This document shows, in pieces, positions 15,648 through 22,534 of a stretch of 24,231 bases of DNA. This stretch comes from DATKPE01 sp035524335. Lineage in GTDB: Bacteria > Bacteroidota > Ignavibacteria > UBA10030 > SZUA-254. Each line of letters begins with the position of its first letter. Within the stretch, counting starts at the first letter, position 1. A program made the position numbers and the translations under genes. The notes below the pieces were generated by a model that was not told where the DNA came from, did not search any database, and saw only the letters and a program-made list of their open reading frames with translations. The stretch is from NCBI GenBank assembly GCA_035524335.1, contig DATKPE010000026.1, forward strand, positions 1-24,231, in the 5' to 3' direction.

Positions 15648-15672
15648 AATCTGATATTTATAAATACAGATT
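15648..15672. promoter_or_regulatory. 25-bp palindromic operator candidate upstream of the MerR gene
   Basis: AATCTG at 15648-15653 and CAGATT at 15667-15672 are inverted copies. Between them 15655-15666 (TATTTATAAATA) is itself a perfect 12-bp palindrome; one extra A at 15654 makes the whole slightly asymmetric. A second copy of the left half, AATCTGATA, is at 15614-15622, so that nonamer occurs twice, 34 bases apart. A -10-like TATAAA (15659-15664) sits inside the dyad, as expected for an autoregulated promoter. Confidence 0.5.
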
Positions 15673-15702
15673 TATGTCTTGAAATGACCGGAAATCGGCA
15701 AC

Positions 15703-16215
15703 ATGATTGCGGATCTCGTAAAACGATCGGCTGAACGGACGCACACAATCGGTGAGGCGGCCGACCTGCTTGCGGTGTCGGTTCCGACGCTTCGCCTGTA
15801 CGAGCGGGAGGGATTGATTATTCCCGCTAGGCGAACCTCACGGCACCGGCGGTACACTGAGGCAGATCTCGATCACGTCCGGTGCATCCGGCGAATGATC
15901 ACGGAGGAGAAGATCAGCATTGCCGGGATCCGCCGGATGCTCTCTTTCATTCCGTGCTGGAACATCAAAAGCTGTCCCGCGGATGTCCGCCGGGGGTGTG
16001 CGGCGTTCAATCAGCATGAAGGTCCCTGCTGGACGATGAGCCAGAAACCCTGGAACTGCCGGAGTGCGGATTGCCGGATGTGCCCGGTCTACACCTCGAT
16101 CACCGACTGCCGGAACCTGAAGCGGACGATAGCATCGTTCACCGTTGACAGCGAACAGCCGACACTGCAGAAACCGGATACGACGATATGCGAAAATTCT
16201 TCCTCGTTGTCATAA
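15703..16215 (+). CDS. MerR-family regulator with C-terminal cysteine/tryptophan cassette
   Basis: This 170-residue protein has an N-terminal MerR winged helix-turn-helix (TIGEAADLLAVSVPTLRLYEREGLI near 15-39, then RHRRYTEADL and the wing). The dimerisation helix is short. In place of a usual effector domain, residues 85-136 hold eight cysteines: Cys85, 91, 99, 109, 119, 124, 127 and 136, with two Pro-Cys-Trp units (PCWNIKSC, PCWTM) and CRSADCRMCPVY. CW-type cassettes with similar spacing occur in some sensory proteins. Such density suggests an Fe-S cluster, zinc or persulfide-sensing site; this is inference. Its 3' end overlaps the octaheme cytochrome gene by 28 bases, and a palindrome lies just upstream. 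It probably controls itself and the cytochrome-YeeE operon in response to redox or sulfur state. Confidence 0.9.
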   Translation: MIADLVKRSAERTHTIGEAADLLAVSVPTLRLYEREGLIIPARRTSRHRRYTEADLDHVRCIRRMITEEKISIAGIRRMLSFIPCWNIKSCPADVRRGCAAFNQHEGPCWTMSQKPWNCRSADCRMCPVYTSITDCRNLKRTIASFTVDSEQPTLQKPDTTICENSSSLS

Positions 16216-17756
16216 TCCTCGGCATTCTCATACCGCTTCTCATCGGTTCTCTGCGCCGGCCCGCCATCGAGCCGAGGCCGGTGCAGGACCTGAAGACGGA
16301 GTTTGCGGCGAAGCATATTCCCTCGGTGGATCATACGAAGCTCGCGGCGCTGCAGAGGAAGTTCAGCACCCCCCAGGAGGTGACGCAGGCGTGCATCGCC
16401 TGTCACACCGAGCGGGCCGGCGAGGTCATGGCCTCGACGCACTGGAACTGGGCCCGTGAGGAATACATCGAAGGGCACGGCATCCGGTATGTCGGGAAGC
16501 GCGACATCCTCAACAACTTCTGCATCGGCGTTTCCGGGAATCTGGAATCGTGCGATGCGTGCCACGCGGGGTACGGGTATGTGGACAGCAGTTTCGACTT
16601 CAGCGACCCGAAGAACATTGACTGCCTCATCTGCCACGACAACAGCAGCACGTATACGAAAACAAAGATGGGGATGCCGGCTCCGTCGGTCGATCTGACT
16701 TTCGTGGCACAGCATGTCGGTCCGCCGCAACGGACAAACTGCGGCACCTGCCATTTTTTCGGCGGCGGCGGAAATAACGTCAAACATGGGGATCTGGAAA
16801 AGGCGCTCTTCGATCCGTCGCGCGACGTCGATGTGCACATGGCGACGGCCGGATCGAACCTGCAGTGCGTGGCGTGCCACACCGCCCGGAATCACCGACT
16901 GCTCGGAAAGCTCTATTCCATCTCCTCGATGAACCGGAACCGCTCGACCTGCGAGCAGTGTCATTCTGCGGTACCTCATGACAACGATGTCCTGAACGAA
17001 CACACCGTCAAGGTTGCCTGCCAGACCTGCCACATTCCGCGGTACGCCAGGGTGAATGCAACGAAAATGACCTGGGACTGGTCAACCGCCGGCCAGCTCC
17101 GGAACGGCGAGCCGTTCGAAACGGAAGATTCGTCCGGAAATCTGGCCTATGCCTCCATCAAGGGAACGTTCGGTTGGGAGCGGAACGCGGTACCGGAGTA
17201 CATCTGGTTCAACGGAACTGCCGGTCATTACCTGCTGGGCGATACCGTGTCGCCCGACCGGCCCATCGAGATCAACACCCTGCATGGAAGCTACGACGAT
17301 CCGGACGCGAAGATCGTTCCGGTGAAGATCCACCGGGCGCGTCAGATCTACGATCCGGTCACGCGGATGCTCATACAGCCCAAGCTCTATGCCCCGGTCC
17401 GGGGCGCCGGGGCCTTTTGGAAGGATTTCGACTGGCAGCAGGCCGCGACGCAGGGGATGAAGTCGGTCGGGCTTCCCTACAGCGGGCAGTACACATTTGT
17501 CGCGACGGAAATGACCTGGCCCATCAATCACATGGTGGCCCCAAAGGAGCAGGCGCTCCAGTGCGTGGAATGTCACACCCGCAGCAACTCGCGCCTTGCG
17601 CATCTCACAGGATTCTACATGCCGGGGCGGGACACCAACCGCATCGTGGAGGCGGGCGGAACCGGGCTGCTGCTGCTCGTGATCCTGGCCGTGGCTGTCC
17701 ACGGCACCGTCCGAATTTTCCTTCACCTGAGAGCGCGAAAGGGACCCCTCACATGA
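16188..17756 (+). CDS. Membrane-anchored octaheme cytochrome c, tetrathionate reductase (OTR) family
   Basis: This 522-residue protein carries eight CxxCH heme-attachment motifs starting at Cys69, 122, 146, 185, 227, 255, 278 and 459. Seven are packed in residues 69-282, and the last follows a gap of about 175 residues. This count and spacing fit the octaheme tetrathionate reductase family known from Shewanella; there is no CxxCK motif as in NrfA or ONR-type enzymes. Shewanella OTR reduces tetrathionate and also nitrite and hydroxylamine in vitro, so the natural substrate is not certain. Residues 4-20 are an uncleaved signal or anchor helix, and 492-513 a C-terminal membrane helix, so the heme domain is outside the cytoplasmic membrane but fixed to it. 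Its stop overlaps the next start (ATGA), coupling it to a cytochrome b, the likely quinol-side partner. Confidence 0.9.
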   Translation: MRKFFLVVIILGILIPLLIGSLRRPAIEPRPVQDLKTEFAAKHIPSVDHTKLAALQRKFSTPQEVTQACIACHTERAGEVMASTHWNWAREEYIEGHGIRYVGKRDILNNFCIGVSGNLESCDACHAGYGYVDSSFDFSDPKNIDCLICHDNSSTYTKTKMGMPAPSVDLTFVAQHVGPPQRTNCGTCHFFGGGGNNVKHGDLEKALFDPSRDVDVHMATAGSNLQCVACHTARNHRLLGKLYSISSMNRNRSTCEQCHSAVPHDNDVLNEHTVKVACQTCHIPRYARVNATKMTWDWSTAGQLRNGEPFETEDSSGNLAYASIKGTFGWERNAVPEYIWFNGTAGHYLLGDTVSPDRPIEINTLHGSYDDPDAKIVPVKIHRARQIYDPVTRMLIQPKLYAPVRGAGAFWKDFDWQQAATQGMKSVGLPYSGQYTFVATEMTWPINHMVAPKEQALQCVECHTRSNSRLAHLTGFYMPGRDTNRIVEAGGTGLLLLVILAVAVHGTVRIFLHLRARKGPLT

Positions 17757-18412
17757 AACAGATGTATGTCTATACGGGCTTCGAACGGTTCTGGCACTGG
17801 ACGCAGGCCGGGCTGATTTTATTTCTCGCACTGACCGGATTTGAAATTCACGGCTCGTATCAGTTCTTCGGGTTCGATCAGGCGGTGCGTTTCCACAGCG
17901 CCGCTGCCATCGCGCTTCTGATCCTGATCGCCTTTGCCGTCTTCTGGCACTTCACCACCGGCGAATGGAAGCAGTACGTTCCGACGAAGAAATTTCTGCG
18001 CGCCTATGCGGCGTACTATCTCATCGGGATATTCCGGCATGCGCCGCATCCGACCAGAAAAACCACTCTGAGCAAGCTGAATCCGCTCCAGCGGCTCGTG
18101 TATCTCGGCCTGAAGATTCTTGTCATACCCGTTTCCGTCATTTCCGGCCTTCTGTACATGTTCTACCGTTATCCCCAGCGTCACGGTATTGAAACGCTGA
18201 ATGTCCACGGCGTTGCGGCGATTGCCGTCGTTCACACGGCCGGGGCATTCCTCCTCGTCACCTTCGTAACGGCTCACATCTATCTCATCACGACGGGGAG
18301 GACAGCAACCTCAAATCTCAAGGCGATGATCACCGGATTTGAAGACGTCGGCGAGGAGGAGTTCCGCGGGGTGGATGGGGAGAACCATGCTGCACAACCG
18401 GAGGTCATATGA
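17753..18412 (+). CDS. Cytochrome b561-like membrane subunit, partner of the octaheme protein
   Basis: This 219-residue integral membrane protein has the four-helix di-heme cytochrome b layout of the b561/thiosulfate-reductase/hydrogenase subunit families (PF01292-like). Helix 1 starts FERFWHWTQAGLILF. The second pair of helices is introduced by VRFHSAAAIALLI and ends with FWHFTTGEW. The last helix carries HGVAAIAVVHTAGAFLLVTFVTAHIYLITTGRT. These histidines are the probable heme-b ligands. It would oxidise menaquinol and feed the octaheme protein across the membrane. Both ends are coupled by 4-base ATGA overlaps, with the cytochrome c gene before and the first YeeE gene after, so the four-gene set is made together. 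Confidence 0.9.
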   Translation: MKQMYVYTGFERFWHWTQAGLILFLALTGFEIHGSYQFFGFDQAVRFHSAAAIALLILIAFAVFWHFTTGEWKQYVPTKKFLRAYAAYYLIGIFRHAPHPTRKTTLSKLNPLQRLVYLGLKILVIPVSVISGLLYMFYRYPQRHGIETLNVHGVAAIAVVHTAGAFLLVTFVTAHIYLITTGRTATSNLKAMITGFEDVGEEEFRGVDGENHAAQPEVI

Positions 18413-18912
18413 AAACATCATACATGAACCCCTATCTTGCGGGCTTTTTCCTCGGCCTCGTCCTGCTGGCGACGATTTTCATCACGGGGCACGGCCTGGG
18501 CGCCAGCGGAGCCCTGAAGAGCGTCGTGGTCGCCACCGTGAAAGCCGTCGCCCCCGGGCATCCGGCCGGAAACGAGTTTTACCACAGCACCCCGGGAACC
18601 AGCCCGCTCAAAGCCTGGCTCGTTTTTGAAATCCTCGGCGTCGTGCTCGGGGCATTCGTCTCCGGTGTCATTTCGAACCGCCTCACCTTTGAGACGGAGC
18701 ACGGACCCCGCATCGCCGGACGGACGCGGCTCGGCATGGCGCTTATCGGCGGCGCGCTGTTCGGCATCGGCGCACAGTTCGCCCGCGGATGTACCAGCGG
18801 GGCGGCTCTGAGCGGTATGGCGGTACTCTCGTTTGGCGGCATACTCACCATGTTCGCTATCTTCGGCGCGGCATACGGCGTCGCGTACTTCTTCCGGAAA
18901 TTGTGGAACTGA
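18409..18912 (+). CDS. YeeE/YedE-family (sulfur transport) membrane protein, first copy
   Basis: This 167-residue membrane protein has four or five hydrophobic segments and is one half-size YeeE/YedE unit. The family motif is GIGAQFARGCTSGAALSGMAVLS near 124-146, with the conserved cysteine Cys131. In the studied full-length member TsuA, conserved membrane cysteines relay thiosulfate ions inward. Here the family is split: this unit and the longer one 14 bases downstream each hold one half, and they probably work as a pair (inference). The region GHPAGNEFYHSTPGTSPL between the first two helices is likely outside the membrane. The start overlaps the cytochrome b stop. The operon context suggests uptake of a reduced inorganic sulfur compound made by the octaheme enzyme. 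Confidence 0.9.
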   Translation: MKTSYMNPYLAGFFLGLVLLATIFITGHGLGASGALKSVVVATVKAVAPGHPAGNEFYHSTPGTSPLKAWLVFEILGVVLGAFVSGVISNRLTFETEHGPRIAGRTRLGMALIGGALFGIGAQFARGCTSGAALSGMAVLSFGGILTMFAIFGAAYGVAYFFRKLWN

Positions 18913-18926
18913 CGATCGGACATCCC

Positions 18927-20123
18927 ATGGGACCACTCGTACCTGACATTATCACCGACAACCTCAACCTCATCATCGGCCTCTTTCTCGGGGTCGCCTT
19001 CGGGTTCGTGCTCGAACAGGCGGGTTTCTCCTCGTCGCGAAAACTGACGGGGCTCTTCTACGGGACCGACTTTACCGTTCTCAGGGTCTTTTTTACCGCC
19101 GGCATTACCGCCATGGCCGGCGTCATCCTCCTCGGTTCGTTCGGATTGCTCGATCTCGACATAATTTCGATCAATCCGACTTTTCTCTACGCCGCCCTCG
19201 CCGGCGGAGCCATCATGGGGGTCGGGTTTGTCGTGGGGGGCTACTGCCCCGGCACGAGCTTCTGCGGCGCGGCCATCGGCAAGATCGACGCGATGGTCTT
19301 CATTGCAGGCGGATATCTCGGCGTTCTCCTCTTCGGAGAAATGTTTCCGACAGTTCAGAATTTCTACATGAGCGCGGCGCTCGGCGACATCACCTTCAAC
19401 TCGGTTCTCGGCATTTCCCCGGGACTGTTCGCGATGATCCTCATCGCGGCCGCCGTCCTCGCATTCGCGGTCACAACCCGGATCGAACTGCGGGTGAATC
19501 CCGGCTCCCCTGCCCGGTCGTTTCCGGTCCGTTACCACCGGCTGGCGGCTGCCGGCGTGCTGGCGGTCGGCATCGTGCTGGCGGTCCTGCCCGATTATAA
19601 AACCCGGCTGATCTCCAGAGCGGCGTCCGCCTCCTACGATTCCGCCCACCCCGTGCCGCTCATCTCATCCGACGAGCTGGCATTCCGGATCATCGACCAC
19701 GATCCGAACATCCGGATCATCGATGTCCGTTCGAAGACCGATTCGACAAAGATGAGTCTTCCGGGCGCTGTCGCCATTCCGGTCATGAGCATGTTCGGAA
19801 AGGAATGGCGCGACGTTTTGGCGCAGGCGCATATCAAAAAAATATTCGTGGCCGACGGAGAATCCGAGGAAAAATCGGCTGCGCACCTTGCGGTTCTCCT
19901 CGGGTACGAGAACGTCCTTATCCTCCGGGAGGGACTAGACGATTTCGCAGCGAGCGTGATGCATCCCCGGCCTCCGGCTTCCGCCGGAGCGCGGGGAGAT
20001 CAGGACGTCTACCGGTTTCGCCAGAAAGCCTCCGCGCAAATCGCGGTCATGATCCGGGAACAGAAGGCGCCCAAAGCGACCGAACACATCGTTAAACGCA
20101 TCGTCGGCGGATGCGGCGCCTGA
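18927..20123 (+). CDS. YeeE/YedE-family membrane protein fused to a cysteine-less rhodanese-like domain
   Basis: This 398-residue protein has an N-terminal YeeE/YedE half-transporter (residues 1-235) with the motif GGYCPGTSFCGAAIGKIDA, whose two cysteines correspond to those used for thiosulfate relay. One further hydrophobic segment (about 200-220) leads to a rhodanese-like domain (about 240-350) with the typical strand IIDVRSKTD and LPGAVAIPV. The loop that should hold the catalytic Cys reads FVADGESEEKSAA, with no cysteine, so sulfur transfer by the classical mechanism is not possible. A basic tail follows, ending GGCGA. The domain could bind the transported anion or a carrier at the inner face of the pore (inference). 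The ATG at 18927 was chosen because earlier in-frame starts lie inside the preceding YeeE gene. Confidence 0.9.
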   Translation: MGPLVPDIITDNLNLIIGLFLGVAFGFVLEQAGFSSSRKLTGLFYGTDFTVLRVFFTAGITAMAGVILLGSFGLLDLDIISINPTFLYAALAGGAIMGVGFVVGGYCPGTSFCGAAIGKIDAMVFIAGGYLGVLLFGEMFPTVQNFYMSAALGDITFNSVLGISPGLFAMILIAAAVLAFAVTTRIELRVNPGSPARSFPVRYHRLAAAGVLAVGIVLAVLPDYKTRLISRAASASYDSAHPVPLISSDELAFRIIDHDPNIRIIDVRSKTDSTKMSLPGAVAIPVMSMFGKEWRDVLAQAHIKKIFVADGESEEKSAAHLAVLLGYENVLILREGLDDFAASVMHPRPPASAGARGDQDVYRFRQKASAQIAVMIREQKAPKATEHIVKRIVGGCGA

Positions 20124-20295
20124 TCCTGTCCGAACTCCCGGCACGATCCCGAATCCCGGGAAGAGGCACGGCTGTACCCACCAGGCATGTCCCGCCGGGC
20201 GGTCTTCCGTTCTGTTCTTTGCCGTTTCACACACTATTCCCATGATTTTTCGACCCTGATCCCGGTGTTTCCCGGATCTCCTGAAAGGAACCTCC

Positions 20296-21495
20296 ATGTC
20301 AGACTCCAGCAATAAGACTCCTATGCGGAAATCAACCAAGGCGATTCATGCCGGCAAGCTCAGCTGTACCGATTTCGGAGAAGTCTCCGTCCCGATTTTC
20401 CAGTCTTCAACGTTCGCCTTCCCCTCCGCCGACGACGGCGCCGCCCGGTTCGCCGGCACGCGGGAAGGCTACATCTACACACGCCTCGGCAACCCCACCG
20501 TCAATGCACTGGAACAGAGCGTTGCCGCGCAGGAAAACGGCTACAAAGGTCTGGCCACCGCCAGCGGCATGGCCGCCATCACGACCGTCTATACTGCGTT
20601 CCTCTCTTCGGGATCCCACGTGGTGAGCACAGACTGCGTCTACGGACCGTCACGGGTTGCCCTTGAGAGCATTTTTGCCCGGTTCGGCGTGGAGGCGACA
20701 TTTGTCGACACCTCCGATCCTGCCAACATCGAACGTGCCCTCCGGCCGGCCACACGCATGCTTTTTGTCGAAACGCCGGCCAACCCGACAATGAAAATCA
20801 CCGATCTCAGGGCCGCGGGCACGCTCGCACGGAAGCACGATCTCCGGTTTGTCGTCGACAACACCTTCGCCAGCCCGTACCTCCAGCGGCCGCTGGACCA
20901 CGGGGCTGAAGTTGTCGTCCACAGCCTGACCAAATACATCAACGGCCACAGCGACGTCGTGGGCGGCATGATCGTCGCGAAGGACGAGACTCTCTACAGA
21001 CAGATCAGGCCGGTTCTGAATCACCTCGGCGGAACGATGGATCCCCATCAGGCATGGCTGGTACTGCGGGGCGTGCAGACGCTTCCAATACGCATGGACA
21101 GGAGTCAGGACAACGCGATGAAACTTGCCGAGTTTCTGAAACATCACCCGAAGGTCACCTGGGTGAACTATCCGGGGCTCCCGGAGAATCCGGCATACAG
21201 GATCGCAAAATCACAGATGGACGGGTTCGGCGCGATGATCGCCTTCGGGGTGAAAAACGGCATCGAGGGAGGGAAAACGGTCATGAACAATGTCCGCCTC
21301 TTCACGCTGGCCGTTTCCCTCGGCGGCGTCGAGTCGCTCATTGAACACCCGGCGTCCATGACCCATGCCTCGATGCCGAAAACGGCCCGGGAAAATGCCG
21401 GGATTCTGGACGAACTCATCAGAATATCGGTCGGCTGCGAGGACATCGACGATCTCAGGGATGATCTCGACCAGGCCCTTGACCATATAGGATGA
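20296..21495 (+). CDS. PLP-dependent Cys/Met metabolism enzyme (gamma-lyase / transsulfuration family)
   Basis: This 399-residue fold-type I PLP enzyme belongs to the family of cystathionine gamma-synthase, cystathionine gamma-lyase, methionine gamma-lyase and O-acetylhomoserine sulfhydrylase. Motifs include YIYTRLGNPT (59-68), the ring-stacking region at CVYGPSR with Tyr116, VVDNTFASPYLQRPL with Asp188, and HSLTKYINGHSDVVGG with the PLP lysine Lys213. The C-terminal SLGGVESLIEHPASMTH is the substrate carboxylate loop. At the position of the methionine gamma-lyase cysteine (YGC), this protein has YGP, so the exact reaction cannot be assigned. AAGGA precedes the ATG at good spacing. It is separated by 172 bases from the YeeE-rhodanese gene and probably has its own promoter. 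It may link inorganic sulfide to homocysteine or cysteine, or release H2S and a thiol. Confidence 0.93.
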   Translation: MSDSSNKTPMRKSTKAIHAGKLSCTDFGEVSVPIFQSSTFAFPSADDGAARFAGTREGYIYTRLGNPTVNALEQSVAAQENGYKGLATASGMAAITTVYTAFLSSGSHVVSTDCVYGPSRVALESIFARFGVEATFVDTSDPANIERALRPATRMLFVETPANPTMKITDLRAAGTLARKHDLRFVVDNTFASPYLQRPLDHGAEVVVHSLTKYINGHSDVVGGMIVAKDETLYRQIRPVLNHLGGTMDPHQAWLVLRGVQTLPIRMDRSQDNAMKLAEFLKHHPKVTWVNYPGLPENPAYRIAKSQMDGFGAMIAFGVKNGIEGGKTVMNNVRLFTLAVSLGGVESLIEHPASMTHASMPKTARENAGILDELIRISVGCEDIDDLRDDLDQALDHIG

Positions 21496-21518
21496 TATGC
21501 GGAAATGAGGACCGACCG

Positions 21519-21536
21519 CGGGTGAAGATTCACCCG
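21519..21536. terminator. Inverted repeat between convergent genes
   Basis: CGGGTGAA at 21519-21526 and TTCACCCG at 21529-21536 are perfect inverted copies (realistically a 6-bp stem with a 6-base loop). It sits between the stops of the PLP enzyme and the anti-sigma gene and covers the anti-sigma stop codon at 21530-21532. It could serve both transcripts. No T-run is present. Confidence 0.35.
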
Positions 21537-21775
21537 GCCCGCTGCGCGTCCGGAATCGAGGAGAGCTTTTTCCGTGCGGCGGCGGAGAGTTTCGGTACGG
21601 GGTATTGCCGGTACAGTTCGATGATCCTCTTGATGGTCTGAAGGTCCGCCGCACACGCGGCGCACTCGTTCAGGTGCTTTCGGATCTGTCGGCATCTGGC
21701 CGACCCGGTATCCTCCTCGAGGTGTTCACAGATGTATCTGAAGACGCTCCTGTGCGACGGATGTGTCTGCTTCAT
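21530..21775 (-). CDS. Short soluble zinc-binding anti-sigma factor (zf-HC2 type)
   Basis: This 81-residue protein has the zinc-binding anti-sigma pattern: Cys28, His34, Cys38 and Cys41 in CRQIRKHLNECAAC. It follows an aromatic N-terminus (VFRYICEHLEED) and precedes a helix ending IIELYRQYPVP. It lacks a membrane segment, unlike most ECF anti-sigma factors, and so should act in the cytoplasm; thiol oxidation of the zinc site is a common release signal for this class (established for ZAS proteins, inferred here). The start overlaps the sigma factor stop by ATGA, the usual arrangement for a sigma/anti-sigma pair. Confidence 0.85.
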   Translation of the reverse strand: MKQTHPSHRSVFRYICEHLEEDTGSARCRQIRKHLNECAACAADLQTIKRIIELYRQYPVPKLSAAARKKLSSIPDAQRAG

Positions 21776-22398
21776 GACGACATGTACTCATCGAGCTGTT
21801 CGCGCAAAAACACGCGCGCCCGCCGGAGGCGTGATTTTACCGCGGGAATGGTGAGATTCATGATTTTTGCTGTTTCAGCCGCCGTTCTCCCCTCGATATC
21901 GCGGAGAAGAAAAACGAGCCGGAAATCGACCGGAAGTTTCTGAATCGCCGCGTCGAGGCGCTCGCGCAGTTCCGACCTTATCGCAGTTTCGAGCGGCGAA
22001 CCGCTCCGGGAGAGAAGCAGAGGCTGAACTCCTGCGCCTCCCTTCTCCGGCACGGGGCCGTGTTCCAGATCGCCGTGTGCGTCCAGACTGACCGACGAGG
22101 CTTCCAGCCTGCTCCTCCGGCGCTTCATCAGACAGTTGTTTGCGACAATGCTGTATATCCAGGTGCTGAATTTCGACTTTCCGTCGAACTGTTTCAGCTT
22201 CCGGTAGACATTGACGAAGGTGTCCTGGAGCGTTTCCTCCGCGTATTCCCGGTTCCGGCAGACCTTGAACGAAAAGCTGTACACCATGTTCTCATAATGA
22301 CGCACGATTCTGGCGAACGCTTCCCTGTCTCCATCCTGCGCTCGTGTGAGATACTCCTGGTCCAGTTCCGGAGTTGTATGGACGGCTTGTGGCGGCAT
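21772..22398 (-). CDS. ECF-subfamily RNA polymerase sigma factor
   Basis: This 208-residue protein has the two ECF sigma domains. Region 2 runs from YENMVYSFSFKVCRNREYAEETLQD to FSTWIYSIVANNCLMKRRR. Region 4 runs from LPVDFRLVFLLRDIEGRTAAE to TIPAVKSRLRRARVFLREQL. A linker of about 40 residues rich in Gly/Ser/Pro separates them. I used the ATG at 22398, which gives the family-like start MPPQAVHTTPELDQEYL. The frame is open to a GTG at 22461, which would add 21 residues not typical of the family. It is divergent from the DUF6125-like gene with a gap of 136 bases and coupled to the anti-sigma gene. Its target promoters cannot be identified from this window. Confidence 0.92.
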   Translation of the reverse strand: MPPQAVHTTPELDQEYLTRAQDGDREAFARIVRHYENMVYSFSFKVCRNREYAEETLQDTFVNVYRKLKQFDGKSKFSTWIYSIVANNCLMKRRRSRLEASSVSLDAHGDLEHGPVPEKGGAGVQPLLLSRSGSPLETAIRSELRERLDAAIQKLPVDFRLVFLLRDIEGRTAAETAKIMNLTIPAVKSRLRRARVFLREQLDEYMSS

Positions 22399-22534
22399 AG
22401 GCGTGAATTCAAAATATGCAAAATGAACCCGATGTGCAAGAATATACCGCACCATCTCCACGCCGGCCGGCAGTTGAGGCGGGGCACGGGAGGGCCGCGG
22501 ATGATCGGAACAGATTTATAAAGGGACTCACGGC

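Noticed and set aside
16188..17756. Calling the octaheme protein a nitrite reductase (NrfA/ONR) or hydroxylamine oxidoreductase
   Set aside because: All eight motifs are CxxCH; there is no CxxCK catalytic heme motif, and the motif spacing fits the tetrathionate reductase family better.
18579..19649. Minus-strand open frame of about 356 codons over the YeeE genes
   Set aside because: Charged low-complexity translation antisense to membrane proteins with clear YeeE motifs.
20124..20295. SAM or other riboswitch in front of the Cys/Met PLP gene
   Set aside because: The 172-base leader shows only very short GC-rich palindromes and none of the conserved SAM-I core elements I could recognise.
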